From assembly GCA_964472785.1 (NCBI GenBank), contig CAYYMH010000013.1, positions 41,376 to 105,375 on the forward strand: a DNA stretch of 64,000 nt. The letters run 5' to 3'. Positions 1 to 9,018 of the stretch are shown one piece after another. The notes under the pieces are model-generated. The model had not been told where the DNA came from. It saw nothing but the letters and a program-made list of their open reading frames with translations, and did not search any database. Origin of the DNA: CAYYMH01 sp964472785. Lineage in GTDB: Bacteria; Zhuqueibacterota; Zhuqueibacteria; Thermofontimicrobiales; Thermofontimicrobiaceae. The translations under genes were made by a program, and so were the position numbers. Position 1 is the first letter of the stretch. Each line of letters begins with the position of its first letter.

Positions 1-513
1 GGTTTTATCAACGATTGTCCACATATTTAAGTGCCGCGAGTCCATAAATTTTTCGCTGACGCATTTTTCCAACTGCGCGATAAAGGGATCATAAAATCCG
101 TTCGTGTTGACAATGATAATCGGGTTTAAAAACATGCCCAGTCGTTTCCAGGTAATTGCCTCAATCAGTTCATCCAGCGTGCCCGAACCGCCGGGCAACG
201 CGATCACCGCATCAGCATTCTCGATCATTTTTTTCTTCCGTTCGTGCATATCTCTGACAATCTCCAAATCGCTCAGTTTCGAATGTGCCCATTCCAGATC
301 AACCATGAATTGAGGGATCACACCGATCACTGTTCCGTTGTTCGTGAGTGCACCTTCTGCCAACGCGCCCATCGATCCGACCGATCCGCCGCCGTAAACT
401 ATAGTAATCTGATGTTGTGCTAAAATCTCTCCCAATTTGTTGGCTTCAGATCGATAGATGCCATCCGCCTGTTTGCTTGATGCGCAATACACACAAACCT
501 TTGTCAATTTCAT
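1..513 (-). CDS. LOG family protein (TIGR00730-type nucleotide phosphoribohydrolase), 3' end cut by the window
   Basis: The reading frame is open from the ATG at 513 to the window edge (171 codons, no stop), so the C-terminus is missing. The protein has the Rossmann-like LOG fold: an early CVYCASS strand, a YGGGSVGSMGALA nucleotide loop at residues 40-52, a MHERK segment near 89-93 and the family signature PGGSGTLDE at 107-115. Members cleave the N-glycosidic bond of AMP or cytokinin-riboside 5'-monophosphates in the cytoplasm. The motifs are complete, so activity is likely; the physiological substrate in this organism is unknown. About 20-30 residues are probably missing. Confidence 0.9.
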   Translation of the reverse strand, partial: MKLTKVCVYCASSKQADGIYRSEANKLGEILAQHQITIVYGGGSVGSMGALAEGALTNNGTVIGVIPQFMVDLEWAHSKLSDLEIVRDMHERKKKMIENADAVIALPGGSGTLDELIEAITWKRLGMFLNPIIIVNTNGFYDPFIAQLEKCVSEKFMDSRHLNMWTIVDKT

Positions 514-724
514 ATAGCAAAATCCCTTTTTATGATCGTTTGAAAAAATTTAATCCGTGGATATAAAACCCAAATTTCTCAAATGAATTACCGCAAAGAA
601 AATATAAATTCATTACCCACTGAACGCCCAGAATAACACTAAATTAAAAATCGAAAAATATTTTTTCGTGTTTTCTGGTGTGTTTAGCGGGCTAATTTTC
701 ATTCTTATCGTCTCAGCTTTAAAA

Positions 725-1402
725 CTAATCATACATTTGCTTGAGATCTTCATCAAATGGAGCCCGTCTTTTTTCACAATTTCTCCGGGGACAGAGTTTA
801 CAGCTTAAAAATTCAATACCATCGGAGAAACACATACCGGAAACCGATTTATTGGGAATCATTAAAAAACTTTCGGTCAATCGGACTCCGATCAGTTCTT
901 CGACATTGCCGAATAATTGAAACAGCGGCTTTTGCTGTTCAATGGGCCAGACATTTTCCGTACCGGATCCCGGACTCATTGAGGGAAGTTTTTTCAAACC
1001 AAACTGCTGTTTAATACGGTCGTGTAGAAATTTCACCGCTGCATTCAGCGCCATCTCCTTTATCACGTCCAGCCAATATATTTTCAAAAAATCATCTTTG
1101 TCAATATCCAGATTTTCCAATTCATTGCCGCATGTCGCAATGAACGGAAACACCCGTCCCACCTGTTCCAGGTTTTTCATTAAAATTCGGCTGGTAAATT
1201 CAATTCCATCAATAATTGCGGTGTCACCGTTTCTTGATTCGATGTAACTGACTTTGTAAATCGCTTTTGGCTTAAGTCTCGGTTCGATTTGTTTCAGCAA
1301 CACTTGCAAATCGCTATGAAAATTGTCATTTTCCTTGATGTGCAGCTTTTCTAACAGTCGTTTGCGGTCAATAACAAAAGGGATGTTATCTAAAATTTCC
1401 AT
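725..1402 (-). CDS. Stand-alone methionine synthase (MetH) activation-domain-like protein with a cysteine tail
   Basis: A 225-residue protein whose second half resembles the activation domain of B12-dependent methionine synthase: SPGSGTENVWPIEQQKPLF followed by IGVRLTESFLMIPNKSVSG, the region that binds S-adenosylmethionine in MetH. It has no homocysteine, folate or cobalamin domain. The C-terminus carries CKLCPRRNC followed by an RRAPF segment, suggesting a metal or Fe-S site. It starts 12 bases after the PHP gene ends, so the two may be co-transcribed, although no strong ribosome site is visible. Such stand-alone proteins are usually annotated as B12-dependent methionine synthase-like and may help reactivate a corrinoid enzyme; that role is inference. 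Confidence 0.75.
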   Translation of the reverse strand: MEILDNIPFVIDRKRLLEKLHIKENDNFHSDLQVLLKQIEPRLKPKAIYKVSYIESRNGDTAIIDGIEFTSRILMKNLEQVGRVFPFIATCGNELENLDIDKDDFLKIYWLDVIKEMALNAAVKFLHDRIKQQFGLKKLPSMSPGSGTENVWPIEQQKPLFQLFGNVEELIGVRLTESFLMIPNKSVSGMCFSDGIEFLSCKLCPRRNCEKRRAPFDEDLKQMYD

Positions 1403-1414
1403 TGTTTTGAATTT

Positions 1415-2149
1415 CTACTTTTTCAACATTGATTCGACTTTCAACGCAAGCACAGCCGGTTCTTCAATTTCATCCAATTGATGTGCGTCTGTGCCGAATA
1501 AAAACTTAACCTCGATTTCCCGACCTATCTGCCACAACCGTTTCGCAAATAGCGGATCCACATAAATTGCATTGGTGTTGAGTTCCCAAGCCACATTGTG
1601 TGCTTTTCCCAATTCGAGTACATCGCCTAATTCGCGATCTGAAATAGTTCTGGTGAGCTCTTTGTAATCACTCAACACATCGCGCAGGTAGATTCCGATA
1701 AAAGGATGTGCGATACAGTCAGCCCGCCCGGCTTTGATCAATTGTTCCAATATGTCAAGTGTGTGTTCGGCATAAGCCCGCGGCGTTTTCGACTGCGGAT
1801 GTTCCCAATGATCTAAATGATAATGATTGGTCGAGTATAACCGAAAATCAATCTGGTCACTGACATCTTTGGAGATTGAATATTTATCGACACCGTAAGC
1901 AGACAACTCTGCACCAACGATAACTTCAATGGACGACTGAGTCTGTTTGAGCTGATTTTTTAATAGCGACACGTGATCCAAAATACCTTCACCGATGTCA
2001 TGATCATGATCAACCAGGGCAATGCGCTTTAATCCGGCATTGTTTGCCTGCACTAAAATATTCTGTACAGTCATTTGCGTAGATGCACAGGTGGAAAAAC
2101 GCGTGTGAATGTGGTAATTGGATTGCGTTAAAATTGATAAAATATACAT
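1415..2149 (-). CDS. PHP-domain phosphoesterase
   Basis: A 244-residue single-domain PHP protein. Metal-binding motifs are in the expected order: YHIHTRFS near residues 13-20, VDHDHD near 45-50, a GAEL glutamate near 80, CIAHPFIG near 160-167, and GTDAHQ near 219-224. PHP proteins of this size hydrolyse phosphate esters such as histidinol phosphate or nucleotides using a di- or trinuclear metal centre. No neighbouring gene points to histidine biosynthesis, so the substrate is left open. It lies upstream of the MetH-activation-like gene on the same strand and follows the secreted protein gene by about 50 bases. Confidence 0.85.
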   Translation of the reverse strand: MYILSILTQSNYHIHTRFSTCASTQMTVQNILVQANNAGLKRIALVDHDHDIGEGILDHVSLLKNQLKQTQSSIEVIVGAELSAYGVDKYSISKDVSDQIDFRLYSTNHYHLDHWEHPQSKTPRAYAEHTLDILEQLIKAGRADCIAHPFIGIYLRDVLSDYKELTRTISDRELGDVLELGKAHNVAWELNTNAIYVDPLFAKRLWQIGREIEVKFLFGTDAHQLDEIEEPAVLALKVESMLKK

Positions 2150-2198
2150 GATGTCCTAACTTTTTTGACTCAGTCCCGCAACAAACCAAAAACACACA

Positions 2199-4130
2199 TT
2201 AACGAATCAGTGCCATCCTCTGAACTTTTTTCCCGGACGCTGTCGATAAAACACAGAGATAAATGCCACTGGTCACATCTGCTCCCGATGCATCACGGCC
2301 GTCCCACATAAATGTTTGATGACCGGTTTTCAAGTCACCAGCAAATAATTTCCGAATGTGCTGCCCCCGAACATTGTAAACAGACAATTCAACATGTTGC
2401 AATTGATCATTCTCAAATAAAATCGTCGTTGCGCTGTTAAATGGATTCGGATAGCTAGTAAGTAACCGAATCGCTGCCGGAACAGAGGGGTTGTTTTCAT
2501 TTTGCACAACAGTCGGTTCTTCATCAAGATAATACACCGTTAATCTCGGATGATTCATGAACCAATCGTCATCATTGTCTTCAAAATAAAAATAGGTGTC
2601 ACTGGGATAATTATCACGTTTTTCATAAAGCAAGCCACAGTTGCTGTCCGGATGATCCACCCAGGTTTGAATTAACTCAGCCGGTAATTCGACCGTGCCG
2701 TCAAATTCGATACCGGTGCCGTCACCTTTAATCGTGTGCGTAAAAATAGGCGTACCCGAACGATCTGTCTCTCCCTGACAGCCGGGAATTTCCCAGGTTA
2801 CGCCGTTATGCTGAGCCGCATTCCACGTGACTTCTCCATTCAGCGCATCAGAGAAAATCGCTCCTCTGCCCTCATTCCACGGTTTCAGCACCCGGTGAAT
2901 TGAAATATCCGCAACATAATTTCCATTGGTCCAGCTTTCGACTCCGCCGACAAAAATGAAGGTCAGTTTGCCCCCGATAATTTTTTTGCCGGCAAGATGC
3001 TGATGGATATTTTTGAACTGCACCAATCCGGAATCCCACCAGTACAATTTATCTGTGCCCGGTGAACCTAATTTCCCAAAATTGGCATCCGGATATTTTT
3101 CATAAATCACAGTTGCCTCACAATCTTCGTAGGGCGTATCCCCAATTTCTTTTCCGTTCTGAAACACAATTTCACGATGCCCGTCCGGTTTGATTGGATA
3201 AACTGCTGTGTTGGAATCATCAAAAGCAGGGCTGATGGCACGGACGGCAAAATAGTAAGCGGAATCAGGATTTAATCCGGTCAGTTCATATTCCAGTTGT
3301 TCTGTCTCCACGATCGGCGAGGAATACGTCATGTTGTCTTCGCGGTTCGATTGAAAAATATGATAAGTGACTTCAGAATCGGTTTTTGCCCGCCACCACT
3401 TGAGCAGAACTTTGCCGGGTTCACCGGGAAATGCCAACGCCTCTGCGATGCCGTGAAATTTTCGCTGCATAATCACATCTTGAAAATTAGAAAGAATTGC
3501 CGGACCTGCGGAATTTCCATTGTTCATAAGCTCGATATGGAGCTGTGAACCATAAACCGGCATGGTTATATGTTTTGAAAACGTGACAAAACATCGCCGC
3601 GTCACTGCCATATTGATCAGTTCATCCGCCGGATCAACAATGCTGTAATTATGCGCGCCACGGTCGGTGTAAGGATTCGGGCAACCGTCGAATATCTCAT
3701 CCCACAGATAAATTGTGGCATCCTCATTCCCGTGTTCCCCGCTGCGACGGGCACAGATGCCTCCCCGTGCCATGTGCAAAAACTGGATGCCGGCACAGAA
3801 GCCGAGGGCAGGTCTGCCCGGATTGCGCAGCAAATCTACATAAGAATCCAGCCTGCCATCATAAAATGGAACATCCGATGTACTTCCTCCCGGAATAATA
3901 AACGCATCAGCCTTCACCGAATCCGCGCGCTGGTGTGACGCGTAATACCAGTTATCCAGCACCAGATAAATATTTTCAAATCCTTTGTAATAGCTGGTAA
4001 ATACAGGCATCAAGTCAGGTGGGTTTTCCGGTCGATCACTATATTCGACTGAATAAATAATCGGTTGAGCCTGAAGTAGTGAACTGAATATGAAAAAAAC
4101 GAATACTAGTAAACGTAAAAAATTAGACAT
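2199..4130 (-). CDS. Secreted amidotransferase-like (BPL_N) protein with Fn3 and FlgD-like C-terminal sorting domain
   Basis: A 643-residue exported protein. Residues 1-22 are a signal peptide (hydrophobic core, LLQAQ cleavage region). Residues about 23-240 resemble the class I glutamine-amidotransferase-like BPL_N fold: FIIPGGSTSDVPFYDG near 78-91 and GFCAGIQFLHMA with a nucleophile-elbow Cys at 112. A fibronectin type III module follows (VLLKWWRAKTDSEVTYHIF ... YYFAVRAI), then a beta-rich middle region and a C-terminal FlgD-Ig-like domain beginning SYPNPFNSATTI and ending at the last residue. This C-terminal domain is the cell-surface sorting type common in Calditrichota, Ignavibacteria and relatives. 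Its role is unknown; exported BPL_N modules have no settled function. Confidence 0.8.
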   Translation of the reverse strand: MSNFLRLLVFVFFIFSSLLQAQPIIYSVEYSDRPENPPDLMPVFTSYYKGFENIYLVLDNWYYASHQRADSVKADAFIIPGGSTSDVPFYDGRLDSYVDLLRNPGRPALGFCAGIQFLHMARGGICARRSGEHGNEDATIYLWDEIFDGCPNPYTDRGAHNYSIVDPADELINMAVTRRCFVTFSKHITMPVYGSQLHIELMNNGNSAGPAILSNFQDVIMQRKFHGIAEALAFPGEPGKVLLKWWRAKTDSEVTYHIFQSNREDNMTYSSPIVETEQLEYELTGLNPDSAYYFAVRAISPAFDDSNTAVYPIKPDGHREIVFQNGKEIGDTPYEDCEATVIYEKYPDANFGKLGSPGTDKLYWWDSGLVQFKNIHQHLAGKKIIGGKLTFIFVGGVESWTNGNYVADISIHRVLKPWNEGRGAIFSDALNGEVTWNAAQHNGVTWEIPGCQGETDRSGTPIFTHTIKGDGTGIEFDGTVELPAELIQTWVDHPDSNCGLLYEKRDNYPSDTYFYFEDNDDDWFMNHPRLTVYYLDEEPTVVQNENNPSVPAAIRLLTSYPNPFNSATTILFENDQLQHVELSVYNVRGQHIRKLFAGDLKTGHQTFMWDGRDASGADVTSGIYLCVLSTASGKKVQRMALIR

Positions 4131-4229
4131 AATTTTCCTTTAATAAGTTAAGTTTTAAGTCAAATAAAATTAGCAAGTGCTCTTTGAGAGACATCAACTT
4201 TGCCCAGAATGAATGGCTGTTGCGCTCAA

Positions 4230-4439
4230 TCAATTTGTAAAAAAGTCAAAAATATTCCCCAGTGAGCTCGTATCAGCACGATAAATTTCCGTATATTTAC
4301 AACGGGTACAGGTTACGGTGGTAAATTTCTTGTTTTGCACATCAAATATCTTGGCAAAAGCGCCACCAGTCGCACGAAAGACATCGGTTTCATAATATTT
4401 ATTACCACACTTCGGACAGGTATATCCCGGATGTTCCAT
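4230..4439 (-). CDS. Small zinc-ribbon protein (predicted nucleic-acid-binding)
   Basis: A 69-residue protein with two CxxC knuckles, TCPKCGNKYYETD near the N-terminus and TCTRCKYTE after about 35 residues, a zinc-ribbon layout. I chose the ATG at 4439 rather than a longer frame because a GAGGAGG ribosome site lies directly in front of it, and because the longer frame would overlap the preceding gene. It follows the Dabb gene with 16 bases between. It belongs to a widespread family of short zinc-ribbon proteins of unknown function; nucleic-acid binding is only a prediction. Confidence 0.8.
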   Translation of the reverse strand: MEHPGYTCPKCGNKYYETDVFRATGGAFAKIFDVQNKKFTTVTCTRCKYTEIYRADTSSLGNIFDFFTN

Positions 4440-4455
4440 TTTTACCTCCTCGATT

Positions 4456-4758
4456 TTAAACTTCGTAATCCGCCACAACTCGATCACTGCGCAAGTGCAT
4501 TATTATATTTTTAAACTGAATATGCGCAGGATGGTTCTGATATGTTTCCAAAGATTCTTTACTTTCAAATTCAGAATAGAGCACCACATCAAAGGCTGCT
4601 TCAGATTCATTGAAATTTATTCCCACCTCCAGTTTCTGGATTTCAGCGATTTTTTGGGGCAATTCTTCCAGCCACTTTTTCATTCGGCTTACATTTTCCT
4701 GTCGGGAATAGCCTTCAGCCGTTTCGTGCAATTTCCACATGACGATGTGTTTTATCAT
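4456..4758 (-). CDS. Dabb (stress-responsive A/B barrel) family protein
   Basis: A 100-residue protein matching the Dabb dimeric alpha-beta barrel: the start MIKHIVMWKL, a central ELPQKIAEIQKLEVGINF and the closing SLETYQNHPAHIQFKNII are family hallmarks, including the conserved histidines near residue 4 and in the NHPAH segment. Dabb proteins are small cytoplasmic dimers related to ABM monooxygenase-like barrels; many have no assigned reaction. It is on the same strand as, and immediately upstream of, the zinc-ribbon gene, which suggests a two-gene unit. Confidence 0.85.
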   Translation of the reverse strand: MIKHIVMWKLHETAEGYSRQENVSRMKKWLEELPQKIAEIQKLEVGINFNESEAAFDVVLYSEFESKESLETYQNHPAHIQFKNIIMHLRSDRVVADYEV

Positions 4759-4900
4759 TGGTATTTTCTCACTATTTATTATTGAATTGGATTCTTATAA
4801 TAATTCTTCAAATGTAAAAAATTATCTGATAAATATCAACTTAAAAATTGGAGTAAATTTAGATTAAAATCGGGTATTAGTAATTAGCAGTGATGTTGAA

Positions 4901-6172
4901 TCATTGTGGATGGGAAGAAGCCATTAGTTTCGCATCCTGGTTAATCTCCGGTGAGATAGAACGTTTAATCCTGCTCAATCCGAAAGATGCCGCAAACGAA
5001 ATAATAACGATAACACCCCATAAAATAAACGGCTGGTGTAAAAAATGATCCAACAACATTCCACCGTAAAACGGACCGAACGACCGACCCAATCCCTGAA
5101 ACAATCCGTAAAATCCGAGATATGCGCCTTTTTGAGAATCAGGTGCCCAATTCGAGGTGAGTGTCGTACCTGAGGGAATGAAGAAAATCTCACCAAAGGT
5201 CAGAAAATAAATTGCAATAGCTAACATCAGAAAATTTTGACTGAACGCCACCACGATGTAGCTCATGCCCGCAAACGTTCCGCCCAAAGCCAAAGCCCGG
5301 GTCAATGTCATGCGATTGATCCATTTGATTCCGGGAAGCTGGAAAAGGATAATCACCAGTCCGTTCAGTGAATATAAGTAACCTAATTGGATTTTGGTGA
5401 TTTTCACAACTTCATAGGAGAAAACCGTTAAGGTGGAATAGGTTTGAGTAATCGTGGAAAATATAAAAAAGCACAATAGTCCGAATGCGATAAACGCATG
5501 ATTTTTTGATAGCTGCTTGACCGCCTTTAAATCAAATTTTGAGCCGGAAGCTCCGCTGATCACGTCAGGAATTACCAAATAGACGATAAACACAACAATC
5601 AAAAAGAAAAAAGCAGGGATCAAAAATAGCAAATGATAGGAAACAGATGCCAGATAGCCGCCAATTGCCGGTCCGATCGCCCAGCCAAAGTTCAAGCCGA
5701 TGCGCTGGTAGCTGTATGCTTCAACCCGATCCTTGGGATGGACCACGTCCGAAATCAGAGCATCTGCCGCCGGCATAAACATCGCTCCGAAACCGTAAGA
5801 CATCAAAATAAAAATTCCCATCACATAAATCGGGAAATGCCAGTATATCGAAGCCGCAAGCAAAAAGAAAGAAGCGGCTCTGCCCAATGCGGCGATGATC
5901 ATTATTTTTCGACGACCCAGTCGGTCTGAAAAAGCGCCACCCATCAGTTGCGTTATCGCTCGAACAATCGCAGCTCCCAAAAATATTGACCCGACAATGG
6001 TCATGGGCACGCCTTGTTCCGAATAGAGATAAACGCTAATGAACGGCAGGATCACTGAAAAACCGAGTGCGTTGATGACGCGAATGGCGACTAAATACCA
6101 CACCCGTTTATCGAAATAAGCGAACTTATGATTAATTCGGTCTATTTTTCGTTGGAGGAAAGAATTCATCAT
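4901..6172 (-). CDS. MFS transporter, 12 transmembrane segments
   Basis: A 423-residue major facilitator. Two six-helix halves are visible, separated by a hydrophilic linker near residues 205-225. Loop 2-3 carries the MFS motif A, GGAFSDRLGRRK at about 78-89. The overall pattern resembles the drug/sugar H+ antiporter branch (MdtG/YfmO-like), but the substrate cannot be read from sequence. The gene begins three bases after the deoxynucleoside kinase stop, so the two are probably co-transcribed and possibly translationally coupled. Nothing else in the context indicates a substrate. Confidence 0.88.
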   Translation of the reverse strand: MMNSFLQRKIDRINHKFAYFDKRVWYLVAIRVINALGFSVILPFISVYLYSEQGVPMTIVGSIFLGAAIVRAITQLMGGAFSDRLGRRKIMIIAALGRAASFFLLAASIYWHFPIYVMGIFILMSYGFGAMFMPAADALISDVVHPKDRVEAYSYQRIGLNFGWAIGPAIGGYLASVSYHLLFLIPAFFFLIVVFIVYLVIPDVISGASGSKFDLKAVKQLSKNHAFIAFGLLCFFIFSTITQTYSTLTVFSYEVVKITKIQLGYLYSLNGLVIILFQLPGIKWINRMTLTRALALGGTFAGMSYIVVAFSQNFLMLAIAIYFLTFGEIFFIPSGTTLTSNWAPDSQKGAYLGFYGLFQGLGRSFGPFYGGMLLDHFLHQPFILWGVIVIISFAASFGLSRIKRSISPEINQDAKLMASSHPQ

Positions 6173-6175
6173 CGA

Positions 6176-6829
6176 CTAAATCTGGTTCATTTTAGGAAAT
6201 AGTTCCATTTGCGTTTCATAAAGTCCGATTTTGTGCAGGATTTCATTCAACCGTGATTTGTCCTTCTCAATGTCCAGATCATCTGTTTCAACGATCAGCA
6301 CTCGGTTTTGCTTGGCATATCGACTCACCCAATCATCGTAACTGCGGTTTAATTGGGCGAGATACTCTTTGTCAATTTGGCGCTCATAATCCCGCCCCCT
6401 TTTTCTGATCCTGCTGATTAAAGTCCAAATCGAAGCTCGCAGATAAATAATCAAATCAGGAAAGCGAATTGCCGAGGCGATCGCTCCATATAATTCTTGG
6501 TAGCTATGGTAATCGATCTCTGACATTGCTTTTTGCTCGAATAAATTTTTGGCGAAAATTTCTGCATCCTCAAAAATGGTTCGGTCCTGTACACAGGTTA
6601 TTTTTGAAGTCTGTATTTCCTGATGCGCTTTGAAGCGTTGAGTGAGAAAAAATATCTGTGAGTGAAAACTCCATCGTTTCATATCCTGATAAAAAAACGG
6701 TAAGTAGGGATTTTCCTTTACTTTTTCAAAATAGGGACGCCAACCGAATTGTTCACTGAGCAGAGTCGTCCACGTTGTTTTGCCCACACCGATATTTCCA
6801 GCCATAGCGAAAAAGTAATTGGAAGCCAA
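6176..6829 (-). CDS. Deoxynucleoside kinase (dNK/dGK family)
   Basis: A 217-residue deoxyribonucleoside kinase that phosphorylates deoxynucleosides in the salvage pathway. The P-loop is AGNIGVGKTT at residues 10-19, the substrate-site motif is QDRTIFEDAEIFA near 81-93, and the lid is IRKRGRDYE near 141-149. Start choice: a TTG at 6829 with a GAGGG ribosome site seven bases upstream gives the usual short N-terminus before the P-loop. The next ATG (6805) has no ribosome site and would trim the first strand. The substrate (dA/dG versus dC/dT) is not determinable here. Confidence 0.88.
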   Translation of the reverse strand: MASNYFFAMAGNIGVGKTTWTTLLSEQFGWRPYFEKVKENPYLPFFYQDMKRWSFHSQIFFLTQRFKAHQEIQTSKITCVQDRTIFEDAEIFAKNLFEQKAMSEIDYHSYQELYGAIASAIRFPDLIIYLRASIWTLISRIRKRGRDYERQIDKEYLAQLNRSYDDWVSRYAKQNRVLIVETDDLDIEKDKSRLNEILHKIGLYETQMELFPKMNQI

Positions 6830-6906
6830 TTAGGATCCCTCAACAAATTTTACTAAATGATACTAAAAACGCTCTTTAACTACTGCACTCTGAATTAATC
6901 GATACA

Positions 6907-8790
6907 CTATTTCTTTTTCTTATTCTTTTTAAATTTTAAAATCTCATCAATTTCATCACTGCCCACAGTTTCATTTTCTAACAACGCCTCTGCCAATTTT
7001 TTCAACTTGTCCTTATTTTCTTGCAAAGTTTGTGTTGTTTTCTCTTCCATTTCAGTGACAATTCTGCGTATTTCCTGGTCAATTATTTTTGCTGTACTTT
7101 CACTGTAATCCTTCGCTTGAGTCATTTCGCGCCCCAGAAACATATGTTCTTCACCCTCCCGAAACGAGAGCGGACCTATCTTTTCACTCATTCCCCACTG
7201 CGTAATCATCTTGCGGGCAATTTTTGTCACCTGTTTCAAGTCATTGGCTGCACCGGTGGTCGTATCGTCAAAGATGAGTTTTTCCGCCGCTCTGCCACCA
7301 AGCATAATGGCAATTCGGTTCAGCAAATATTTTTTGCTGATATTGTGGCGGTCGATTTCCGGAATTTGTTCCGTTGCCCCCAATGATCGTCCTCTGGGAA
7401 TGATTGTTACTTTTTGAACTGGGTCAGCGCCGGGTATCAATTTTGCCATCAATGCATGGCCTGCCTCATGGTAAGCAATAATCTCTTTTTCCTCTTCCTG
7501 AATCATGTCTTCTCGTTCATGACCCAAAATAATTTTGTCCCGTGCCTGGTCAAAATATTTTCCCTCGACCTGCTTTTTCTTATCCCGCCCAGCCAATAAA
7601 GCCGCTTCATTGACTAAATTTCTTAGATCAGCACCAGAAAACGTCACTGTTCGCGCAGCAATGTTTTCCAAATCCACATCATCAGCTAAAGGCACATCTT
7701 TAGTATGAATTTCTAATATTTTTAATCTGGCATCTTTCTGAGGCAGTTCCAGTGTAACCTGCCTGTCAAAACGTCCGGGACGCGTTAATGCCGCATCGAG
7801 CACATCGGGCCGATTTGTGGCGGCGACTACAATGACAGACTCATGGGGTGCAAAACCATCCATTTCCGATAGAATCTGATTCAGGGTCTGCTCGCGCTCA
7901 TCGTGTCCGCCACCCAAGCCAGTGCCGCGAGCTCTTCCAACAGAATCCAATTCATCAATAAAAATGATCGAAGGCGCTTCTTTTTTCGCTGTTTTAAATA
8001 AGTCTCTGACGCGTGATGCACCAACACCGACAAACATTTCGATAAATTCGGAACCGCTAATGCTGTAAAATGGAACATCTGCTTCACCGGCAGTGGCACG
8101 AGCTAACAGGGTTTTCCCTGTTCCCGGCGGGCCTACCATCAGAATTCCTTTGGGAATATCTGCACCAAGGGCGGCAAATTTTTCAGGTTCTTTCAGATAT
8201 TCGATTATTTCACGGAGGTCTTTCTTTGCATTTTCTAATCCGGCAACGTCCTCATAACTCACACTGACACTCGATTTTCGAAACCGCCTGGCTTTTGATT
8301 TTCCCACATTAAACAGTCCCCCCATCTGTCCCATTTGTCCTTGGATTCTTTTTCGCATGTACACAAAATATCCGATTATAAATAGCCAGGGAAGCACCAA
8401 AAATAAAACAACATAAATCCACAAAGAATCGCTCTCTTTTTTGGCATTCACTTGAACCTGGTTTTCTTCTAAAATTGTCACCAGTGACGGGTCTTCAAAA
8501 GATGGTTTGACAGTTTTAAACGAACTATAAGATATGCTGTCTTCTTTTGAATCCGCCTGTACTCTATAAATATTCTTGAATTCACCATGGATCTCCTGCC
8601 CTTTAAAATAGACCTCCGAAATGTTGCCATTTTTCACCTGATTTTTGAATTCACTGTAAGGAAGATTGACGACATTCGGTCTGAAAAATGTATTTGAAAA
8701 ATAAGAAATTAACATAATAATCAGAATGATCCAAAAAATAATCGACCAGTTGATTCTGGGTTTTTGAATTTGGTTCGGCTGATTGTTCAT
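6907..8790 (-). CDS. ftsH: ATP-dependent zinc metalloprotease FtsH
   Basis: A 627-residue membrane-bound AAA+ protease that removes damaged or unneeded membrane and soluble proteins. Two membrane segments (about 15-34 and 122-145) flank a periplasmic domain. The AAA module has Walker A GPPGTGKT (220-227), Walker B IIFIDE (275-280) and the FVGVGASRVRDLF pore/second-region stretch. The zinc site HEAGH is at 441-445, with a downstream Asp in the TTTGAANDL stretch near 518 as third ligand. Length and domain order are normal. The ATG at 8790 has GAGGAA in front. It ends in a lysine-rich tail. Confidence 0.97.
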   Translation of the reverse strand: MNNQPNQIQKPRINWSIIFWIILIIMLISYFSNTFFRPNVVNLPYSEFKNQVKNGNISEVYFKGQEIHGEFKNIYRVQADSKEDSISYSSFKTVKPSFEDPSLVTILEENQVQVNAKKESDSLWIYVVLFLVLPWLFIIGYFVYMRKRIQGQMGQMGGLFNVGKSKARRFRKSSVSVSYEDVAGLENAKKDLREIIEYLKEPEKFAALGADIPKGILMVGPPGTGKTLLARATAGEADVPFYSISGSEFIEMFVGVGASRVRDLFKTAKKEAPSIIFIDELDSVGRARGTGLGGGHDEREQTLNQILSEMDGFAPHESVIVVAATNRPDVLDAALTRPGRFDRQVTLELPQKDARLKILEIHTKDVPLADDVDLENIAARTVTFSGADLRNLVNEAALLAGRDKKKQVEGKYFDQARDKIILGHEREDMIQEEEKEIIAYHEAGHALMAKLIPGADPVQKVTIIPRGRSLGATEQIPEIDRHNISKKYLLNRIAIMLGGRAAEKLIFDDTTTGAANDLKQVTKIARKMITQWGMSEKIGPLSFREGEEHMFLGREMTQAKDYSESTAKIIDQEIRRIVTEMEEKTTQTLQENKDKLKKLAEALLENETVGSDEIDEILKFKKNKKKK

Positions 8791-8864
8791 AATTTCCTCA
8801 ATATGTCAATTAAGTTCATTTCAAAATAATAGACTATTTTTATCCTGCATTATTCATAAACTTT

Positions 8865-9003
8865 GCCACAGAGGCAATGAGGTCACAGAGAAACAATAAC
8901 TTGTGAACATAGTATCTTTCAAATAAAGTTGATAAATATCTGACCGCATATTTATTGTAACGTTTTGAAAAATAAAACTCTGTGTCCTCTGAGCCTCTGT
9001 GGC
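8865..9003. repeat. Dispersed inverted repeat, copy A
   Basis: Two 26-base arms, 8865-8890 and 8978-9003, are inverted copies of a GCCACAGAGGC...CACAGAG sequence with about four mismatches, separated by an AT-rich loop of 87 bases. The outer edges (ATTCATAAA before, GAATTTTTCAGG after) resemble those of copy B at 12097-12242. It occupies most of the 228-base space between ftsH and treT, and its right edge runs into the end of treT. Related repeats are at 25526-25696 and, more weakly, 60598-60710. Confidence 0.75.
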
Positions 9004-9018
9004 TACGAATTTTTCAGG

